DNA of 64,000 bases from Streptococcus taonis (GCF_029948085.1 NZ_JARZZP010000003.1:62001-126000), one strand, 5' to 3'. Counted from the first letter of the stretch, positions 1 through 10,917 are shown. The notes: generated from the letters alone by a model not told the origin. Translations and numbers: made by a program.

Positions 1-1241
1 ACTACTTGTTTGGCAAGCTCCTCATTAGAATGGTTATCAGGAAGTGGAACTGGTGCTGGTTGCGGATTTGGGACGGGCTGTGGAACTGGTTTTAATGTAG
101 GATTTGGCCGTAAACTAGCTGCTCCAGGCGCTGAAATATTCCCTTGATTTTTAACTGGAATCATCCGTGCAATCTTTTCTTCCAGAGCAGACATTTGAGA
201 ATAAGGGATAAAGTGGTAATGATCTCCGTGTGGCACTGCAACACCATTTACTGTTTTTCTTGTAATTTGCGCTGGATCAAAGACAAGCCCATCTGATTCC
301 ACATGTCGTTGGCTGAGTGGCAAGGCATAAAGTTGTTTCAAAAGACTAGATACGTCTTCACTTGGACTTGCTTGATAACTATTATCCACTTGTGGGCTAA
401 CAGTTGGAACCCATCTTCTAGTATTTGCCTCAACATTACTATGATTTGTTTGTCCATATGAACTACTATTCGATGCCTCTGATGAGCTATTGCTAGAAGA
501 ATTTGTTGAAGGACGATACCCCACTGAGCTTGTTTGGCCACCTTTACCAGATAGGAAGGCTTGGGCCGCAGCAAGTTCGCTAGCTGATAAGTCACTTTTA
601 GGAATATAATGGAAGTGATTGCCATGTGGAACGATGTAAGCATCGCCAGTATCCTCAATAATATCACTTGCATTAAAAACATAGCCGTCATCCGTTGTAT
701 AACGTCCCTGAGTCCTTGCTAAGGTAACTTCATTGCTAACTTTTGTTCCACTACCATGTCCGTGTTCTTGCTTCTGACGATTGATCTCATCCTTACTACG
801 AATATTTTCTGCATGGGATGCATCTTTGAGGTATACATAATAACGACCATCAACCTTAATGACATAACCACCCTTGACTTCGTTGACAATATCCTCATTT
901 CGAAGTTGATAATTCGAATCCTTCATCAAAAGTTCTTCGCTGATAATAGCATCATAAGGAACCTTGCCATTAAAGTAATGATAATGGTCCCCATGTGAAG
1001 TTACGTAGCCTTGATCGGTAATCTTAACGACAATCTGTTCAGCATTAATACCTTCTCGCTGACTAACCTCATCTGGCGTAAGATTTTCAGTCTTAGTACT
1101 AGCCTGATTCCCTTCTATATAAGACACACGATTAGACTCTTTGCTAGTCTGTACCGCTTGGTAACGCCCCAATTCATAGCTGGAAAGGCTTAATGCTAAA
1201 AGAGCTACCGAACCAAGAACATATTTTTTATTGATTTTCAT
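1..1241 (-). CDS. Pneumococcal histidine triad (Pht) family surface protein, 3' part outside window
   Basis: The first 413 codons are present and the gene runs off the left edge of the window. The N-terminus reads MKINKKYVLGSVALLALS, a hydrophobic export signal. Pneumococcal Pht proteins, as I recall them, have a Cys (LxxC) just after this stretch; here it is Ser, so lipid anchoring is unlikely. Three histidine triads are visible: HGDHYHYF near residue 83, HGNHFHYI near 206 and HGDHYHFI near 340. Two are followed by typical Pht linkers, then a proline-rich stretch near the window edge. Pht proteins bind zinc and help deliver it to the AdcAII/Lmb uptake system at the cell surface; some also bind complement factors. 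Control is expected by AdcR, because three AdcR-type boxes lie upstream. Which paralogue it is (A, B, D or E) cannot be settled from this half. Confidence 0.93.
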   Translation of the reverse strand, partial: MKINKKYVLGSVALLALSLSSYELGRYQAVQTSKESNRVSYIEGNQASTKTENLTPDEVSQREGINAEQIVVKITDQGYVTSHGDHYHYFNGKVPYDAIISEELLMKDSNYQLRNEDIVNEVKGGYVIKVDGRYYVYLKDASHAENIRSKDEINRQKQEHGHGSGTKVSNEVTLARTQGRYTTDDGYVFNASDIIEDTGDAYIVPHGNHFHYIPKSDLSASELAAAQAFLSGKGGQTSSVGYRPSTNSSSNSSSEASNSSSYGQTNHSNVEANTRRWVPTVSPQVDNSYQASPSEDVSSLLKQLYALPLSQRHVESDGLVFDPAQITRKTVNGVAVPHGDHYHFIPYSQMSALEEKIARMIPVKNQGNISAPGAASLRPNPTLKPVPQPVPNPQPAPVPLPDNHSNEELAKQV

Positions 1242-1307
1242 CTAAACACACTTTCTATTTCATTTATTCGTTAAATAAAGAACTACACTTTTTCCTAAAG
1301 AACTTCC

Positions 1308-1319
1308 TTAACTGGTTAA
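1308..1319 (-). promoter_or_regulatory. Third AdcR operator in the pht leader
   Basis: TTAACTGGTTAA at 1308-1319 matches the AdcR consensus perfectly. It lies about 115 bases downstream of the tandem pair, inside the transcribed leader, and could act as a roadblock or loop with the upstream pair. The rest of 1242-1550 holds no convincing open frame. Confidence 0.7.
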
Positions 1320-1414
1320 TTATATAATTGAAAAACGAAAACACTTTTAAAACTCCTCCTCCTATTTCTATATTTCAAACAAGATTTGAGCGAGTGAGTT
1401 ACGTCTTTATGTAC

Positions 1415-1438
1415 TTAACCAGTTATTTAACTAGTTAA
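1415..1438 (-). promoter_or_regulatory. Tandem AdcR (zinc repressor) operators
   Basis: Two 12-base palindromes lie end to end: TTAACCAGTTAT (1415-1426) and TTAACTAGTTAA (1427-1438). Both fit the known AdcR consensus TTAACYRGTTAA, the second perfectly. They sit directly after the -10 box, over the predicted start site, where bound Zn-AdcR would block transcription. Confidence 0.8.
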
Positions 1439-1439
1439 T

Positions 1440-1468
1440 AGTTTACTCCTATAACATAAATCTGTCAA
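1440..1468 (-). promoter_or_regulatory. Promoter of the pht gene
   Basis: On the minus strand TTGACA (1468-1463), a 17-base spacer and TAAACT (1445-1440) form a near-consensus SigA promoter. The predicted transcript starts near 1433, inside the AdcR box, and leaves a leader of about 190 bases before the ATG at 1241. Confidence 0.75.
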
Positions 1469-1503
1469 GAATTTTTTTGTCTTTCAGGTAAAATCTAGAT
1501 AAA

Positions 1504-1542
1504 AAAGAGGAATATCCCCTAGTATGAGATAGATTCCTCTTT
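1504..1542 (-). terminator. Rho-independent terminator after the small gene at 1551
   Basis: AAAGAGGAAT (1504-1513) pairs with ATTCCTCTTT (1533-1542), and a run of T follows on the minus strand. It closes the lac transcript and separates it from the pht promoter. Confidence 0.7.
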
Positions 1543-1550
1543 ATAATATT

Positions 1551-1805
1551 TTAGTGTTGAAATGGCATAAAATCCGAAACAAAGGAAATGTTATCCTTAT
1601 CTTCTGCGTTGACAAGATTTAAAAATAGCTTTTGAAATTCTTCAAATTCATAGTCTGAATGACAAATCCACTCCTTACCCGTCGAGACATACCATTTTCC
1701 AAGACTTGCAAGTTGCTCCTTGGTCAAGGATGGTACATGAGAGCAATGTTCAAAGTTAATAATATAAACTTTTTCATAGATTGATTTGATAAAATCTTTG
1801 AGCAT
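1551..1805 (-). CDS. Small hypothetical protein downstream of lacG (84 aa)
   Basis: I do not recognise this 84-residue protein. It is acidic and aromatic-rich, with no membrane segment or signal peptide visible; two Cys (residues about 22 and 48) have no obvious metal-binding spacing. A good ribosome site (AGGAAGG) precedes the ATG. It starts 42 bases after lacG and is followed at once by a terminator, so it is probably the last gene of the lac transcript. A function cannot be assigned. Confidence 0.6.
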   Translation of the reverse strand: MLKDFIKSIYEKVYIINFEHCSHVPSLTKEQLASLGKWYVSTGKEWICHSDYEFEEFQKLFLNLVNAEDKDNISFVSDFMPFQH

Positions 1806-1847
1806 AAACCTTCCTCGCTTAAATTCTATACCTAATAACTAGTTGTA

Positions 1848-3536
<1,689 letters not shown>

Positions 3537-5228
3537 TCAATCGAATTGAGCTTGAACAAATGCAAGAGCACCTTGTCCATCGCGTGTCAATTTAATGTAT
3601 TGAGCTCCTTCAGTCTTAGACAATTTGATTCCAAGTTTATCTGTTTCAGCCTTCATGTCCTCATAGTTTGATGCTACTTGAGGAGCAAGGATAACAAGGT
3701 CAAATTCTGGCAACATTTCACGGTGAGCACCGTAACCACCAGCAGCGGCCTTCACAGGAACATTGTATTCTGCAGCAGCTTTATTCAAAGCATTTGCAAG
3801 AAGTCCACTTGTTCCTCCACCCGCACAAAGAACGAGCACGTTTGTTTCTTCAGTAATTGTATTTTGTGCTGATTCTACTCCAGCTTTTTCAAGGATAGCA
3901 TCAGCTTTAGCAGTATTGAAGTTTGCGGCTACTTTTTCTTTTAATTCATCGTTGGCTTTACCAGAACGTTCTTCTTCAAGAATTTGTTCGTCATAAACCT
4001 TGAGGAATGGATAGTAGATAACAATATCTACTACGATTAACAATGCTGCAAGAGCAAATGACAAGAACTGGAAGTTTGTACCAAGAACAATACCTAGAGG
4101 CCCAGGCGTAGTCCATGGAAGGTTGGCAGTGAATGAGTTCATGCCGAGAGTTTCGATAAAGAACTTAAAGATCCATACGTTTGCAATAGGTGCGAAGATA
4201 AATGGAATAAAGAAGATTGGGTTCAAAACAAGTGGTGCACCAAACAAGATTGGTTCGTTTACACCGAAGAATGTAGGAACTACTGAAGCACGTCCGATTG
4301 CACGATTACGCTTAGACTTACACAACCACATAAACATGAATGGAACTACAAGAGTTGCTCCTGTACCACCCATAGTGACGATAAACATTTGTGTACCAGA
4401 TGTAAGGATCTTATCAGCGTGCATACCTTGTTGAAGAAGGTTCAAGTTGACTTCGGCATTTGCATAAGTAATCGCTGCAATGGCAGGTTCAACGATAGAT
4501 GGGCCGTGAATACCGACAAACCAGAAGAAGGCAAATGCACCAAAGATAATGGTAATACCAAGATAGCCATCAGCTGCAGAGAATAATGGTGCAAAGAATT
4601 TACCGATTGATTCTGCAACGCTTGCACCAACAAATTGACGAGCGAGCAAGTCAAGAGCATAGAGAGAAACAACTGAAAGCGTAAACGGAATAACATCTTT
4701 AAAGACTTGTGAGATATTGGGTGGAACTTCGTCAGGCATGCGAATAGTAACGTTGTTCTTCACACAAACCTTATAGATAGCTACAGTTACAAAAGCTGCC
4801 AGGAAGGCTGAAAGCAACCCTTTTGTTCCAAGGAAACCAGTTGCAAAGCCACCCTCGATTGGGTCAGCTGCTAACATCAGCAAACCAACAATAGCTGCTA
4901 AGAGCGTTGACATATAGTTGATTTGATTGGTTTTCTCCATACTACGATTGACGGAGTCTGTTAAAGATTTAGCAGTGGTACCAGCTACCAAGACTGCTAG
5001 AATCCCCATAGAGTAGCTGTAAGGTTTCATCAAAAGTGCTACTACTTCATCAGACCATTTAAAGCCCCAAGAGTTTGGAACAAAAGCAATCAAGATAAAA
5101 ATACTTGAGAAGAGAATGACTGGCATTCCTGCGATAAATCCATCCCGAATAGCACGAAGATAGATATTTCGAGATAGTTTTTCAAAGAAAGGCTTCCCTT
5201 TCTCGATATAGGCAATTAACTTATTCAT
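3537..5228 (-). CDS. lacE: Lactose-specific PTS EIICB component
   Basis: A 563-residue membrane transporter that imports and phosphorylates lactose. The N-terminal EIIC domain (about 1-430) has many hydrophobic segments and the GGTGATLV and GVNEPILFG motifs of the lactose/cellobiose family. After a charged linker the EIIB domain carries the phosphocysteine in [12 protein letters not shown] (C468). The start codon overlaps the lacF stop by one base (TAATG), so the two are probably translationally coupled. It receives phosphate from LacF and feeds lactose-6-phosphate to LacG. Confidence 0.96.
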   Translation of the reverse strand: MNKLIAYIEKGKPFFEKLSRNIYLRAIRDGFIAGMPVILFSSIFILIAFVPNSWGFKWSDEVVALLMKPYSYSMGILAVLVAGTTAKSLTDSVNRSMEKTNQINYMSTLLAAIVGLLMLAADPIEGGFATGFLGTKGLLSAFLAAFVTVAIYKVCVKNNVTIRMPDEVPPNISQVFKDVIPFTLSVVSLYALDLLARQFVGASVAESIGKFFAPLFSAADGYLGITIIFGAFAFFWFVGIHGPSIVEPAIAAITYANAEVNLNLLQQGMHADKILTSGTQMFIVTMGGTGATLVVPFMFMWLCKSKRNRAIGRASVVPTFFGVNEPILFGAPLVLNPIFFIPFIFAPIANVWIFKFFIETLGMNSFTANLPWTTPGPLGIVLGTNFQFLSFALAALLIVVDIVIYYPFLKVYDEQILEEERSGKANDELKEKVAANFNTAKADAILEKAGVESAQNTITEETNVLVLCAGGGTSGLLANALNKAAAEYNVPVKAAAGGYGAHREMLPEFDLVILAPQVASNYEDMKAETDKLGIKLSKTEGAQYIKLTRDGQGALAFVQAQFD

Positions 5229-5545
5229 TATTTAGCTCCTCTTTTATAAAGTTCAATTAAATGATGCATCAAATCTTTTAGCAAAATAGTTGTCATCAAG
5301 TGATCTTGGCCATGCATCATGGTCACGCTATAAGCCAAATCGTCACCAGCAGCTTCCTTGGTTAAAAGACTCGTTTGCGCGTGGTGTGCTTCAGCGATAC
5401 AGCTACTAGCTTCCTCAACTAAGCTATCCGCTTTAGCAAAATCACCAGCTTCAGCAGCCTTCAAAGCTTCCAATAATTTTGAACGAGCATCGCCAGCATA
5501 GGCTACGATTTCAAAACCTAACAATGTTACTTCTTCTCTATTCAT
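5228..5545 (-). CDS. lacF: Lactose-specific PTS EIIA component
   Basis: A 105-residue cytoplasmic phosphocarrier of the lactose/cellobiose EIIA family, a three-helix protein that works as a trimer. The phosphorylated histidine is H78 in the conserved MMHGQDHLM motif. It takes phosphate from HPr and passes it to the EIIB domain of LacE. It follows lacT by 34 bases and overlaps lacE by one base. Confidence 0.96.
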   Translation of the reverse strand: MNREEVTLLGFEIVAYAGDARSKLLEALKAAEAGDFAKADSLVEEASSCIAEAHHAQTSLLTKEAAGDDLAYSVTMMHGQDHLMTTILLKDLMHHLIELYKRGAK

Positions 5546-5579
5546 GATAGAATTCTCCTTATATATTTTTTAGTAGATG

Positions 5580-6416
5580 TTATGACAATAAACGTTGAAT
5601 GTGTAGAACAAGATAAACTCGTTCACTCTTGTAGAGGTCAAGACCAGTTTCCTGAGCAATGACCTCATAAATTTTACTACCAATCTCGAATGCTTCTGGA
5701 TAGGTATTCTTTATATGTTCTTCCATATCAAGCAAGGATTGATTATCATCGCGACTACGATCCAGATAATCCAAAAAATAATTTAGATGAATCATAAAGC
5801 GGTCGTAGAAATTATTATTTTCAGGTGTTCGCTGGATTTTATAACTCTTCAAAACGCTTTCGACCTTCTTTAATATTTCTTTTCTCTTGTCAATTGACTC
5901 AACAACTTCGACTGCATTCTCACCTTCGGCGTTAATGAAGTGATAAGCGATACGAATGATTTCGTCTTCAGGAAAATTTTCTGTCAGTTTTTGACGATAA
6001 ATTTCAAAAGCTTCTTGTGCAATTTGAAAAGCGATAGGATATTTTGCAGAAATGTCAGGCAAGTTACTATCCTTATAGCGTCCTTGGCTAATAGCCTGAT
6101 AAGAACAATAGATATGGTCTGTCAGAGTGACGTATAGATACTCTTGGACAGGATATTGATATTTTTTAGAAAGATTATCAATAATCTCATAAGTGACCGT
6201 AATAAAATCAAGCGGTACATCCTTGAGAAGAGCCATAAAATTTTCTCGCGACTCTTCTGTTTTCATCCGAAAAACTTTTTCAACCTGATCCTCAGAAATC
6301 AAATCTCCCTTCTTCTTACCGAATGAAATACCCTTACCAATTACGATCAACTCCTCTCCTTTGCTATTCCGCACGAGAGAAACATTGTTATTCATTGGAT
6401 TTAATATCCGATACAT
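5580..6416 (-). CDS. lacT: Transcription antiterminator, BglG family
   Basis: A 278-residue RNA-binding antiterminator. The N-terminal CAT domain (about 1-60) begins MYRILNPMNNNVSLV. Two PRD domains follow (about 65-170 and 171-278), with the conserved histidines that PTS proteins phosphorylate (for example H105, YVTLTDHIY). It should bind the RAT hairpin at 6503-6536 and prevent formation of the terminator at 6454-6508 when lactose is being imported. That would let polymerase continue into lacT-lacF-lacE-lacG, so it controls its own expression and the transporter. Confidence 0.93.
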   Translation of the reverse strand: MYRILNPMNNNVSLVRNSKGEELIVIGKGISFGKKKGDLISEDQVEKVFRMKTEESRENFMALLKDVPLDFITVTYEIIDNLSKKYQYPVQEYLYVTLTDHIYCSYQAISQGRYKDSNLPDISAKYPIAFQIAQEAFEIYRQKLTENFPEDEIIRIAYHFINAEGENAVEVVESIDKRKEILKKVESVLKSYKIQRTPENNNFYDRFMIHLNYFLDYLDRSRDDNQSLLDMEEHIKNTYPEAFEIGSKIYEVIAQETGLDLYKSERVYLVLHIQRLLS

Positions 6417-6453
6417 GGCAACCTCCTTGCCCTATTATTTAAGTTTTGTGAGC

Positions 6454-6508
6454 ATAAAAAATGACCACAAATGAGTTCAGAAAATATACCTCTGAGTCAT
6501 CTGTGATC
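6454..6508 (-). terminator. LacT-controlled terminator upstream of lacT
   Basis: On the minus strand GATCACAGATGACTCAG (6508-6492) pairs with CTGAACTCATTTGTGGTC (6480-6463), followed by ATTTTTT. Its 5' arm shares bases with the RAT, which is the classic mutually exclusive arrangement. Confidence 0.82.
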
Positions 6509-6536
6509 ATGCCTAATATTACTTAGTAACACTCAC
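6503..6536 (-). promoter_or_regulatory. RAT antiterminator target for LacT
   Basis: The minus strand reads GTGA-GTGTTACT ... AGGCATGA-TCAC, with the GTGA/TCAC arms pairing. GTTACT and AGGCA are the conserved parts of BglG-family RAT sites. It overlaps the terminator stem at 6503-6508. Confidence 0.75.
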
Positions 6537-6557
6537 TTTGTATTAACTTGTGACTTA

Positions 6558-6594
6558 AGTATAGCACAAGATTTTTATTTTGTAAACCTTTACA
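6558..6594 (-). promoter_or_regulatory. Internal lacT promoter with overlapping cre-like site
   Basis: TTTACA (6586-6581), a 17-base spacer and TATACT (6563-6558, preceded by TGC as an extended -10) form a promoter inside the lac operon. The palindrome TGTAAAGGTTTACA (6581-6594) overlaps the -35 and fits the CcpA cre consensus except at one centre base. Transcription from here would pass straight into the RAT/terminator switch. Confidence 0.65.
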
Positions 6595-6650
6595 TACAAC
6601 TTTTTTTTAAAGTTTTTTAGCTAGGTTTTAGGACATAAAAGGGGGGAAAT

Positions 6651-7631
6651 TTAGACACGTTCGGTCCATGAAGTTGCAGTTGTTTTAAGAACCTTGTTGA
6701 GTTCGTCAATGTTCTCAAATCCAGTTGTACGAAGCCATTCGCGAGCTGCTGCTTCACCATCTTTAATGTAAGCTTCAACGGAGCCAGCCCATGTTGCACG
6801 TCCACAAAGAACGCCGTTGAAGTTTGCGCCTGATTCGTGGGCAAAGACAAGTGTTTCTTGGAAGAGCTTAGCTGATACACCTGCACTCAAGTAGATGTAT
6901 GGAAGGTTAGTAGCTTCGTCTTGAGCTTTGAAGAAAGCAGCTGATTCTTCACGTGTATGAACGATTTCACCATCGCCAAATCCTTCAACGTATTTCACGT
7001 TAACTGGAACTTCCACTTTCAAGACATCAATGTTGAAACGTGGGTCTGAGAAGACCTTCATAGCACCGATAACTTTGTGTGGTTTTACTTTAGCGTATTC
7101 TGCAGAACCTGCATCAGCAATCTTTTCATCGTAAGCCAAGATTTCAAGGAAGAATGGAATATCTTCAGCCACACACTCAGAACCAATACGTTCGATGTAG
7201 GCTTGTTTTTGTTGGTTGAGTTCGTCAGAGCTATCTACGTCATAGTAAAGCAAGAACTTAACAGCATCTGCACCTTGTTCTTTGATACGTTTTGCAGACC
7301 AAACATCCAAGCAGTCTGGCAAGCGTTTTGTGCTTGTTGTGTCGTATCCTGTTTTTTCATAAGCGAGGAGAAGACCTGCATTTGGTGCAAGTGCTTTTGT
7401 AGCAGGAAGTCCATACTCAGGGTCAAGAAGCATTGATGAAGCGTATTTAGTCAATTCATCCGCTACCAATACTTTAAGTTCTTCCATTTGAGCTACTGTT
7501 GGCTCTTCTGTTTGGTACTGAGCCATAAGGCGTTTCAAAGCACCACGTTGGTCAAAAGCAAGAGCTGAGATGATACCATTTTCATCAGAGAGTTTTTGCA
7601 TACAAGCGCGTTTATTTTCTGTTAAAACCAT
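6651..7631 (-). CDS. lacD: Tagatose 1,6-bisphosphate aldolase
   Basis: A 326-residue class I aldolase of the LacD family. It splits tagatose-1,6-bisphosphate into dihydroxyacetone phosphate and glyceraldehyde-3-phosphate, the last step of the tagatose-6-phosphate pathway. Length and N-terminus ([30 protein letters not shown]) are typical. The stretch KFLLYYD contains the likely Schiff-base lysine. It follows lacC by one base. In some streptococci a paralogue (LacD.1 of S. pyogenes) also acts as a regulator; nothing here indicates that. Confidence 0.96.
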   Translation of the reverse strand: MVLTENKRACMQKLSDENGIISALAFDQRGALKRLMAQYQTEEPTVAQMEELKVLVADELTKYASSMLLDPEYGLPATKALAPNAGLLLAYEKTGYDTTSTKRLPDCLDVWSAKRIKEQGADAVKFLLYYDVDSSDELNQQKQAYIERIGSECVAEDIPFFLEILAYDEKIADAGSAEYAKVKPHKVIGAMKVFSDPRFNIDVLKVEVPVNVKYVEGFGDGEIVHTREESAAFFKAQDEATNLPYIYLSAGVSAKLFQETLVFAHESGANFNGVLCGRATWAGSVEAYIKDGEAAAREWLRTTGFENIDELNKVLKTTATSWTERV

Positions 7632-7632
7632 T

Positions 7633-8562
7633 TTATACCTCTTTTACGATTAATTGGTCATATAGACCTTGATAGTTAGCCATATTGACATGACCGGTCA
7701 TTTTTTCTTGAGCATTAAGCATACCAAGGACATTTGCCTTGATCAACAGTTCTTGATCAGATTCTTTATGGAACAATCCTGAAGCAATACCTGCTACTGT
7801 AGAATCACCAGATCCAACTGGGTTTACAACTTGAATTTTTGGAATATCCACTTTATAGAAAGTGTCCCCGTGTTTTGCAAAGGCACCGTTAGCACCTAAC
7901 GAAACGATAATCCACTCAATTCCATCAAATAGGGGCTCTTGAAGAACCTCTTTTAATTCATCCAAGTCTTTAGAAATTTCTCTTCCTAAAAGTTGAGATA
8001 ATTCTTCATTATTTGGTTTGATAACCGTTGGTTTATGTGGAGATTCAAGAACAGCCTGAAGTGCAGCTCCTGAACAGTCCAAGACAACAGGTTTACCAGC
8101 TTGGTTAGCAAGTTCAACTAGACTAGCATAATAGTCAACAGGAAGTCCTGCTGGTAGACTACCTGAAATGGCTACTACCTCTACAGTTTCTAAAAGTTCT
8201 TTGAAATGAGCCAAGAAATCTTGTCCTTCTTTTTCTTGAACTTCAGGACCTTTTTCTAGGATTTCTGTTTGATTTTCTCCATGTAGAATTGCGATACAGT
8301 TACGAGTTTCCCCTTGGATAGAAAAGAAACGTTTCGAAACTTGATCATCAATATTTTCAACTAGAAAATCACCTAGTTTACCACCAACAAGTCCAGTTGC
8401 GACTACAGAATCACCAAATTCTGATAGAACTCGTGTAACATTTAGACCTTTACCACCAGCTGTTTTCGTAACATCGACAACACGGTTGACAGTGTCAATT
8501 TTCAATTCATCCAAAGGATAGGATATATCAATGGATGGGTTCATTGTGACTGTTAAAATCAT
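7633..8562 (-). CDS. lacC: Tagatose-6-phosphate kinase
   Basis: A 309-residue PfkB-family sugar kinase that phosphorylates tagatose-6-phosphate to the 1,6-bisphosphate with ATP. The N-terminal [15 protein letters not shown] and GGKGLNVTR motifs and the C-terminal anion-hole motif [12 protein letters not shown], with its catalytic Asp, are intact. It lies between lacB (10-base gap) and lacD (1-base gap), so it is clearly part of one operon. Confidence 0.95.
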   Translation of the reverse strand: MILTVTMNPSIDISYPLDELKIDTVNRVVDVTKTAGGKGLNVTRVLSEFGDSVVATGLVGGKLGDFLVENIDDQVSKRFFSIQGETRNCIAILHGENQTEILEKGPEVQEKEGQDFLAHFKELLETVEVVAISGSLPAGLPVDYYASLVELANQAGKPVVLDCSGAALQAVLESPHKPTVIKPNNEELSQLLGREISKDLDELKEVLQEPLFDGIEWIIVSLGANGAFAKHGDTFYKVDIPKIQVVNPVGSGDSTVAGIASGLFHKESDQELLIKANVLGMLNAQEKMTGHVNMANYQGLYDQLIVKEV

Positions 8563-8572
8563 GAGTCACCTC

Positions 8573-9088
8573 TTAGTCGTGGTATTCACCGCGATCCCAT
8601 TTTTCAAGGAATTCTGTAAAGAAGTTTGCATCCGTTTGATGATCGTTATGAGTTTCAACGTGTTGGATTTTAGCAATCAATTTTTTATTTTCTTCAGATG
8701 GTTTGTATTCAGCGTTGATAAAAGCTTCAATGATATCACACATGAGCAATTCACCAGTGATTTTTCCACCAAATCCGATAACGTTGGCATTCAATTGTTC
8801 TTTTGCATATAGAGCTGTTGTCATATCACGAACCAAAGCAGAACGAACACCTGGAACTTTGTTAACAGCGTTATTGATACCTACACCAGTACCACAGATA
8901 CAGACACCAAGATCAGCTTGGCCACTAACTACTGCTTCACCAACTTTTTTACCAAAGATTGGGTAGTGAGTACGAGCGTGGTCATAAGTACCAAAGTCGA
9001 TGACTTCATGTCCTTTTGATTTCAAAAATTCTGAAACCGCCATTTTTTCATTAGTTACGATGTGGTCACATCCAATTGCAATTCTCAT
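8573..9088 (-). CDS. lacB: Galactose-6-phosphate isomerase subunit LacB
   Basis: A 171-residue RpiB/LacAB-family protein. With LacA it forms the heteromeric isomerase that converts galactose-6-phosphate to tagatose-6-phosphate. The [15 protein letters not shown] start and the [21 protein letters not shown] segment are diagnostic. Unusually, a foldback BOX-like repeat of about 100 bases separates it from lacA. Confidence 0.95.
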   Translation of the reverse strand: MRIAIGCDHIVTNEKMAVSEFLKSKGHEVIDFGTYDHARTHYPIFGKKVGEAVVSGQADLGVCICGTGVGINNAVNKVPGVRSALVRDMTTALYAKEQLNANVIGFGGKITGELLMCDIIEAFINAEYKPSEENKKLIAKIQHVETHNDHQTDANFFTEFLEKWDRGEYHD

Positions 9089-9135
9089 TAGTTATTCCCT
9101 CCGATTAATTATATAAATCTAATATCATTTATCCT

Positions 9136-9236
9136 TACTCAAGAAAAATCAAGATTAGCTTAGGAAGCGAGCTGCGAGCATAACTGAGGTTAGCTAAAGT
9201 GAGCTGACGACAGATTATCTTGATTTTTGAAGAGTA
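9136..9236. repeat. BOX-like foldback element between lacA and lacB
   Basis: TACTCAAGAAAAATCAAGAT (9136-9155) and the inverted copy at 9217-9236 match at 17 of 20 positions, enclosing a 61-base core. The termini (TACTC...AAAATCAA / TTGAAGAGTA) and parts of the core (AGGAAGCGAGCTGCGAGC, CTGAGGTT) resemble the BOX elements at 44348 and 52308, so it is probably a shortened BOX derivative. It begins directly at the lacA stop codon. Confidence 0.6.
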
Positions 9237-9662
9237 TTAGCACATTTTGTTCAACATGTCGACCCTGATTTGGTGACGACCGCCGTCATACTTACCATTT
9301 ACAAAGCCTTTAGCAATGTTTTTAGCCAATTCGTCACCAACGAGTTGAGCACCCATAGTAATCATACGTGAGTTGTTGTGACCACGAGTCATATAGGCTG
9401 AACGTTCGTCAGATACTTCTGCTGCAACCATTCCCTTGATTTTAGTAGCAACCATAAATGGACCTGCACCATAAGCATCAATGACAATACCAAGGTTTTG
9501 TTCTTCTTTTTTAACTTCTTCAGCAACTGCAAGAGTTACATCAACGAAGTCTTGACCTTCAGCTGTAACATCCACAACGTGGAAGTTTTCTTTTTCCAAG
9601 AAATCTTTAACGACTTCTTTCAATCTCAAACCTGCAGCATCTGCACCAATAACAATAGACAT
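9237..9662 (-). CDS. lacA: Galactose-6-phosphate isomerase subunit LacA
   Basis: A 141-residue RpiB/LacAB-family protein, the partner of LacB. It begins [22 protein letters not shown] and ends at the family terminus DMLNKMC. The stop codon lies one base from the inserted repeat, so the coding sequence seems unharmed. It is the first gene after the promoter near 9865-9893 and has LacR-like boxes on both sides of that promoter. Confidence 0.95.
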   Translation of the reverse strand: MSIVIGADAAGLRLKEVVKDFLEKENFHVVDVTAEGQDFVDVTLAVAEEVKKEEQNLGIVIDAYGAGPFMVATKIKGMVAAEVSDERSAYMTRGHNNSRMITMGAQLVGDELAKNIAKGFVNGKYDGGRHQIRVDMLNKMC

Positions 9663-9864
9663 ATTGTATACTCCTTTTTTATAATAGACCAGTAAAAATT
9701 TTTGGGTTCTGGAAAGAAAATGACCATTACCAAGTAGTTACTGGTAGTTTTTGTTGACTATTTTAGTTTAAGAATGATTTATCTAATCACTCTTTGTAAC
9801 TTCTCCTTGGAGAAATTGGAAGAATAACTTGTTAAAACAAACACAAATTGTTCTTTCTAAACAT

Positions 9865-9893
9865 AATATACTACTATTGTTTAAAAAAGTCAA
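9865..9893 (-). promoter_or_regulatory. Promoter of lacABCD
   Basis: TTGACT (9893-9888), a 17-base spacer and TATATT (9870-9865) on the minus strand. It leaves a leader of about 195 bases before lacA, which includes an imperfect hairpin around 9735-9753. Confidence 0.75.
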
Positions 9894-9900
9894 CAGTTTA

Positions 9901-9920
9901 TGTTTGTTTTTGTTTATTTT
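9901..9920 (+). promoter_or_regulatory. Tandem LacR-like operator half-sites upstream of lacA
   Basis: TGTTTGTTTT (9901-9910) and TGTTTATTTT (9911-9920) each match TGTTTNWTTT, the LacR operator core known from lactic streptococci and lactococci. They lie just upstream of the -35. A third match, on the minus strand, is at 9832-9841, downstream of the -10. The motif is AT-rich, so chance matches are possible. Confidence 0.5.
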
Positions 9921-10814
9921 TTAGAAAATTTCTATATCAAAACCAATTTGATCACTTTGACCTGGATTTAAGATTCGAACATTTTTCTTATCTTCTAGAT
10001 GATCGCCCTCTTCGAGTGAAGTTGACAAACCTGACCAAGGTTCCAGAGCAAGGAAGGGACCTTTATTAAGCGTTGACCAAACGATGAGGTTTGGAAACTC
10101 CTTAAAGTCTAGTTTCAACCCTTTATCATGCTTACGTGACCGTAAGGAAACAGAGCGAGAGGCTAACTCGTCTAAAGTCACAGCATCATAGCTAAAGAAA
10201 TCATAGTTTAGATCCAATTCTTTTTGGTCTTTTAACCAGCTACTTCTATCTTGAAAATCTAACATCCCTGTTTCTGGGAATGGTTTAGGAACTGTACAAG
10301 TTTCTGACTTTTCAAATTCAAGATAGTAGTCTTCATAAGCTTCATCATCAAATAAAGGACAGTTAAAGCCAGGATGTCCACCAATAAAGTAAGGCATTTT
10401 CTTATCTGTTTCCTTATTGGTAACTTGATACTGTGTTCGAATAGTCTTTCCCGTAACAGTATAAGTTATTTCTAGACGAAAATGATAGGGATAATTCTCA
10501 TACATTTCTTGGTCATCTTCGATCGCAAAGGTGACAGAATTCTCTGTTTGTTCCACTAATTCAAATTCTTTTTTTCGAACCAATCCATGACGTGGAATTT
10601 TACCTTTTACTTGACTACCATCTTCTTGATCATACAAGACAGTATCATTTCTAACGGATCCACAGATTGGAAATAAAACAGGTGCTTGTCCACTCCAGTA
10701 AGTTGGATCTCCCTGCCACAAATACTCAATTCCATCTTTATCTTTTATTGAAGAAAGTGCACCACCAAAAGTTTGAAACTGTACACTTAGCTGTTCTGTT
10801 TTTAATTCAATCAT
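9921..10814 (-). CDS. lacX: LacX-like aldose 1-epimerase family protein
   Basis: A 297-residue protein of the galactose mutarotase superfamily, LacX subgroup. Motifs seen are YLWQGDPTYWSGQAPVLFPICGSVRND, the GGHPGFNCPL histidine motif and LALEPWSGLS. It probably interconverts anomers of a hexose or hexose-6-phosphate, but the exact substrate is not established for LacX. The frame is open to 10829, but that ATG sits inside the ribosome site GGAGG; the ATG at 10814 is correctly spaced, so I start there. It lies between the EIIGat genes and lacA. Confidence 0.85.
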   Translation of the reverse strand: MIELKTEQLSVQFQTFGGALSSIKDKDGIEYLWQGDPTYWSGQAPVLFPICGSVRNDTVLYDQEDGSQVKGKIPRHGLVRKKEFELVEQTENSVTFAIEDDQEMYENYPYHFRLEITYTVTGKTIRTQYQVTNKETDKKMPYFIGGHPGFNCPLFDDEAYEDYYLEFEKSETCTVPKPFPETGMLDFQDRSSWLKDQKELDLNYDFFSYDAVTLDELASRSVSLRSRKHDKGLKLDFKEFPNLIVWSTLNKGPFLALEPWSGLSTSLEEGDHLEDKKNVRILNPGQSDQIGFDIEIF

Positions 10815-10917
10815 TAGAATTACCTCCATTTATTTAAGGCCTAAAAAAACTAGGCTGTCGACTCCAGATTTGGAAACTGACAACCTAGTTTTTACAATTT
10901 ACATTTTTAGGAGCGAA

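Noticed and set aside
338..1193. Several 60-117 codon frames inside the pht gene
   Set aside because: They are other-frame shadows of the long Pht frame, which has a signal sequence and histidine triads.
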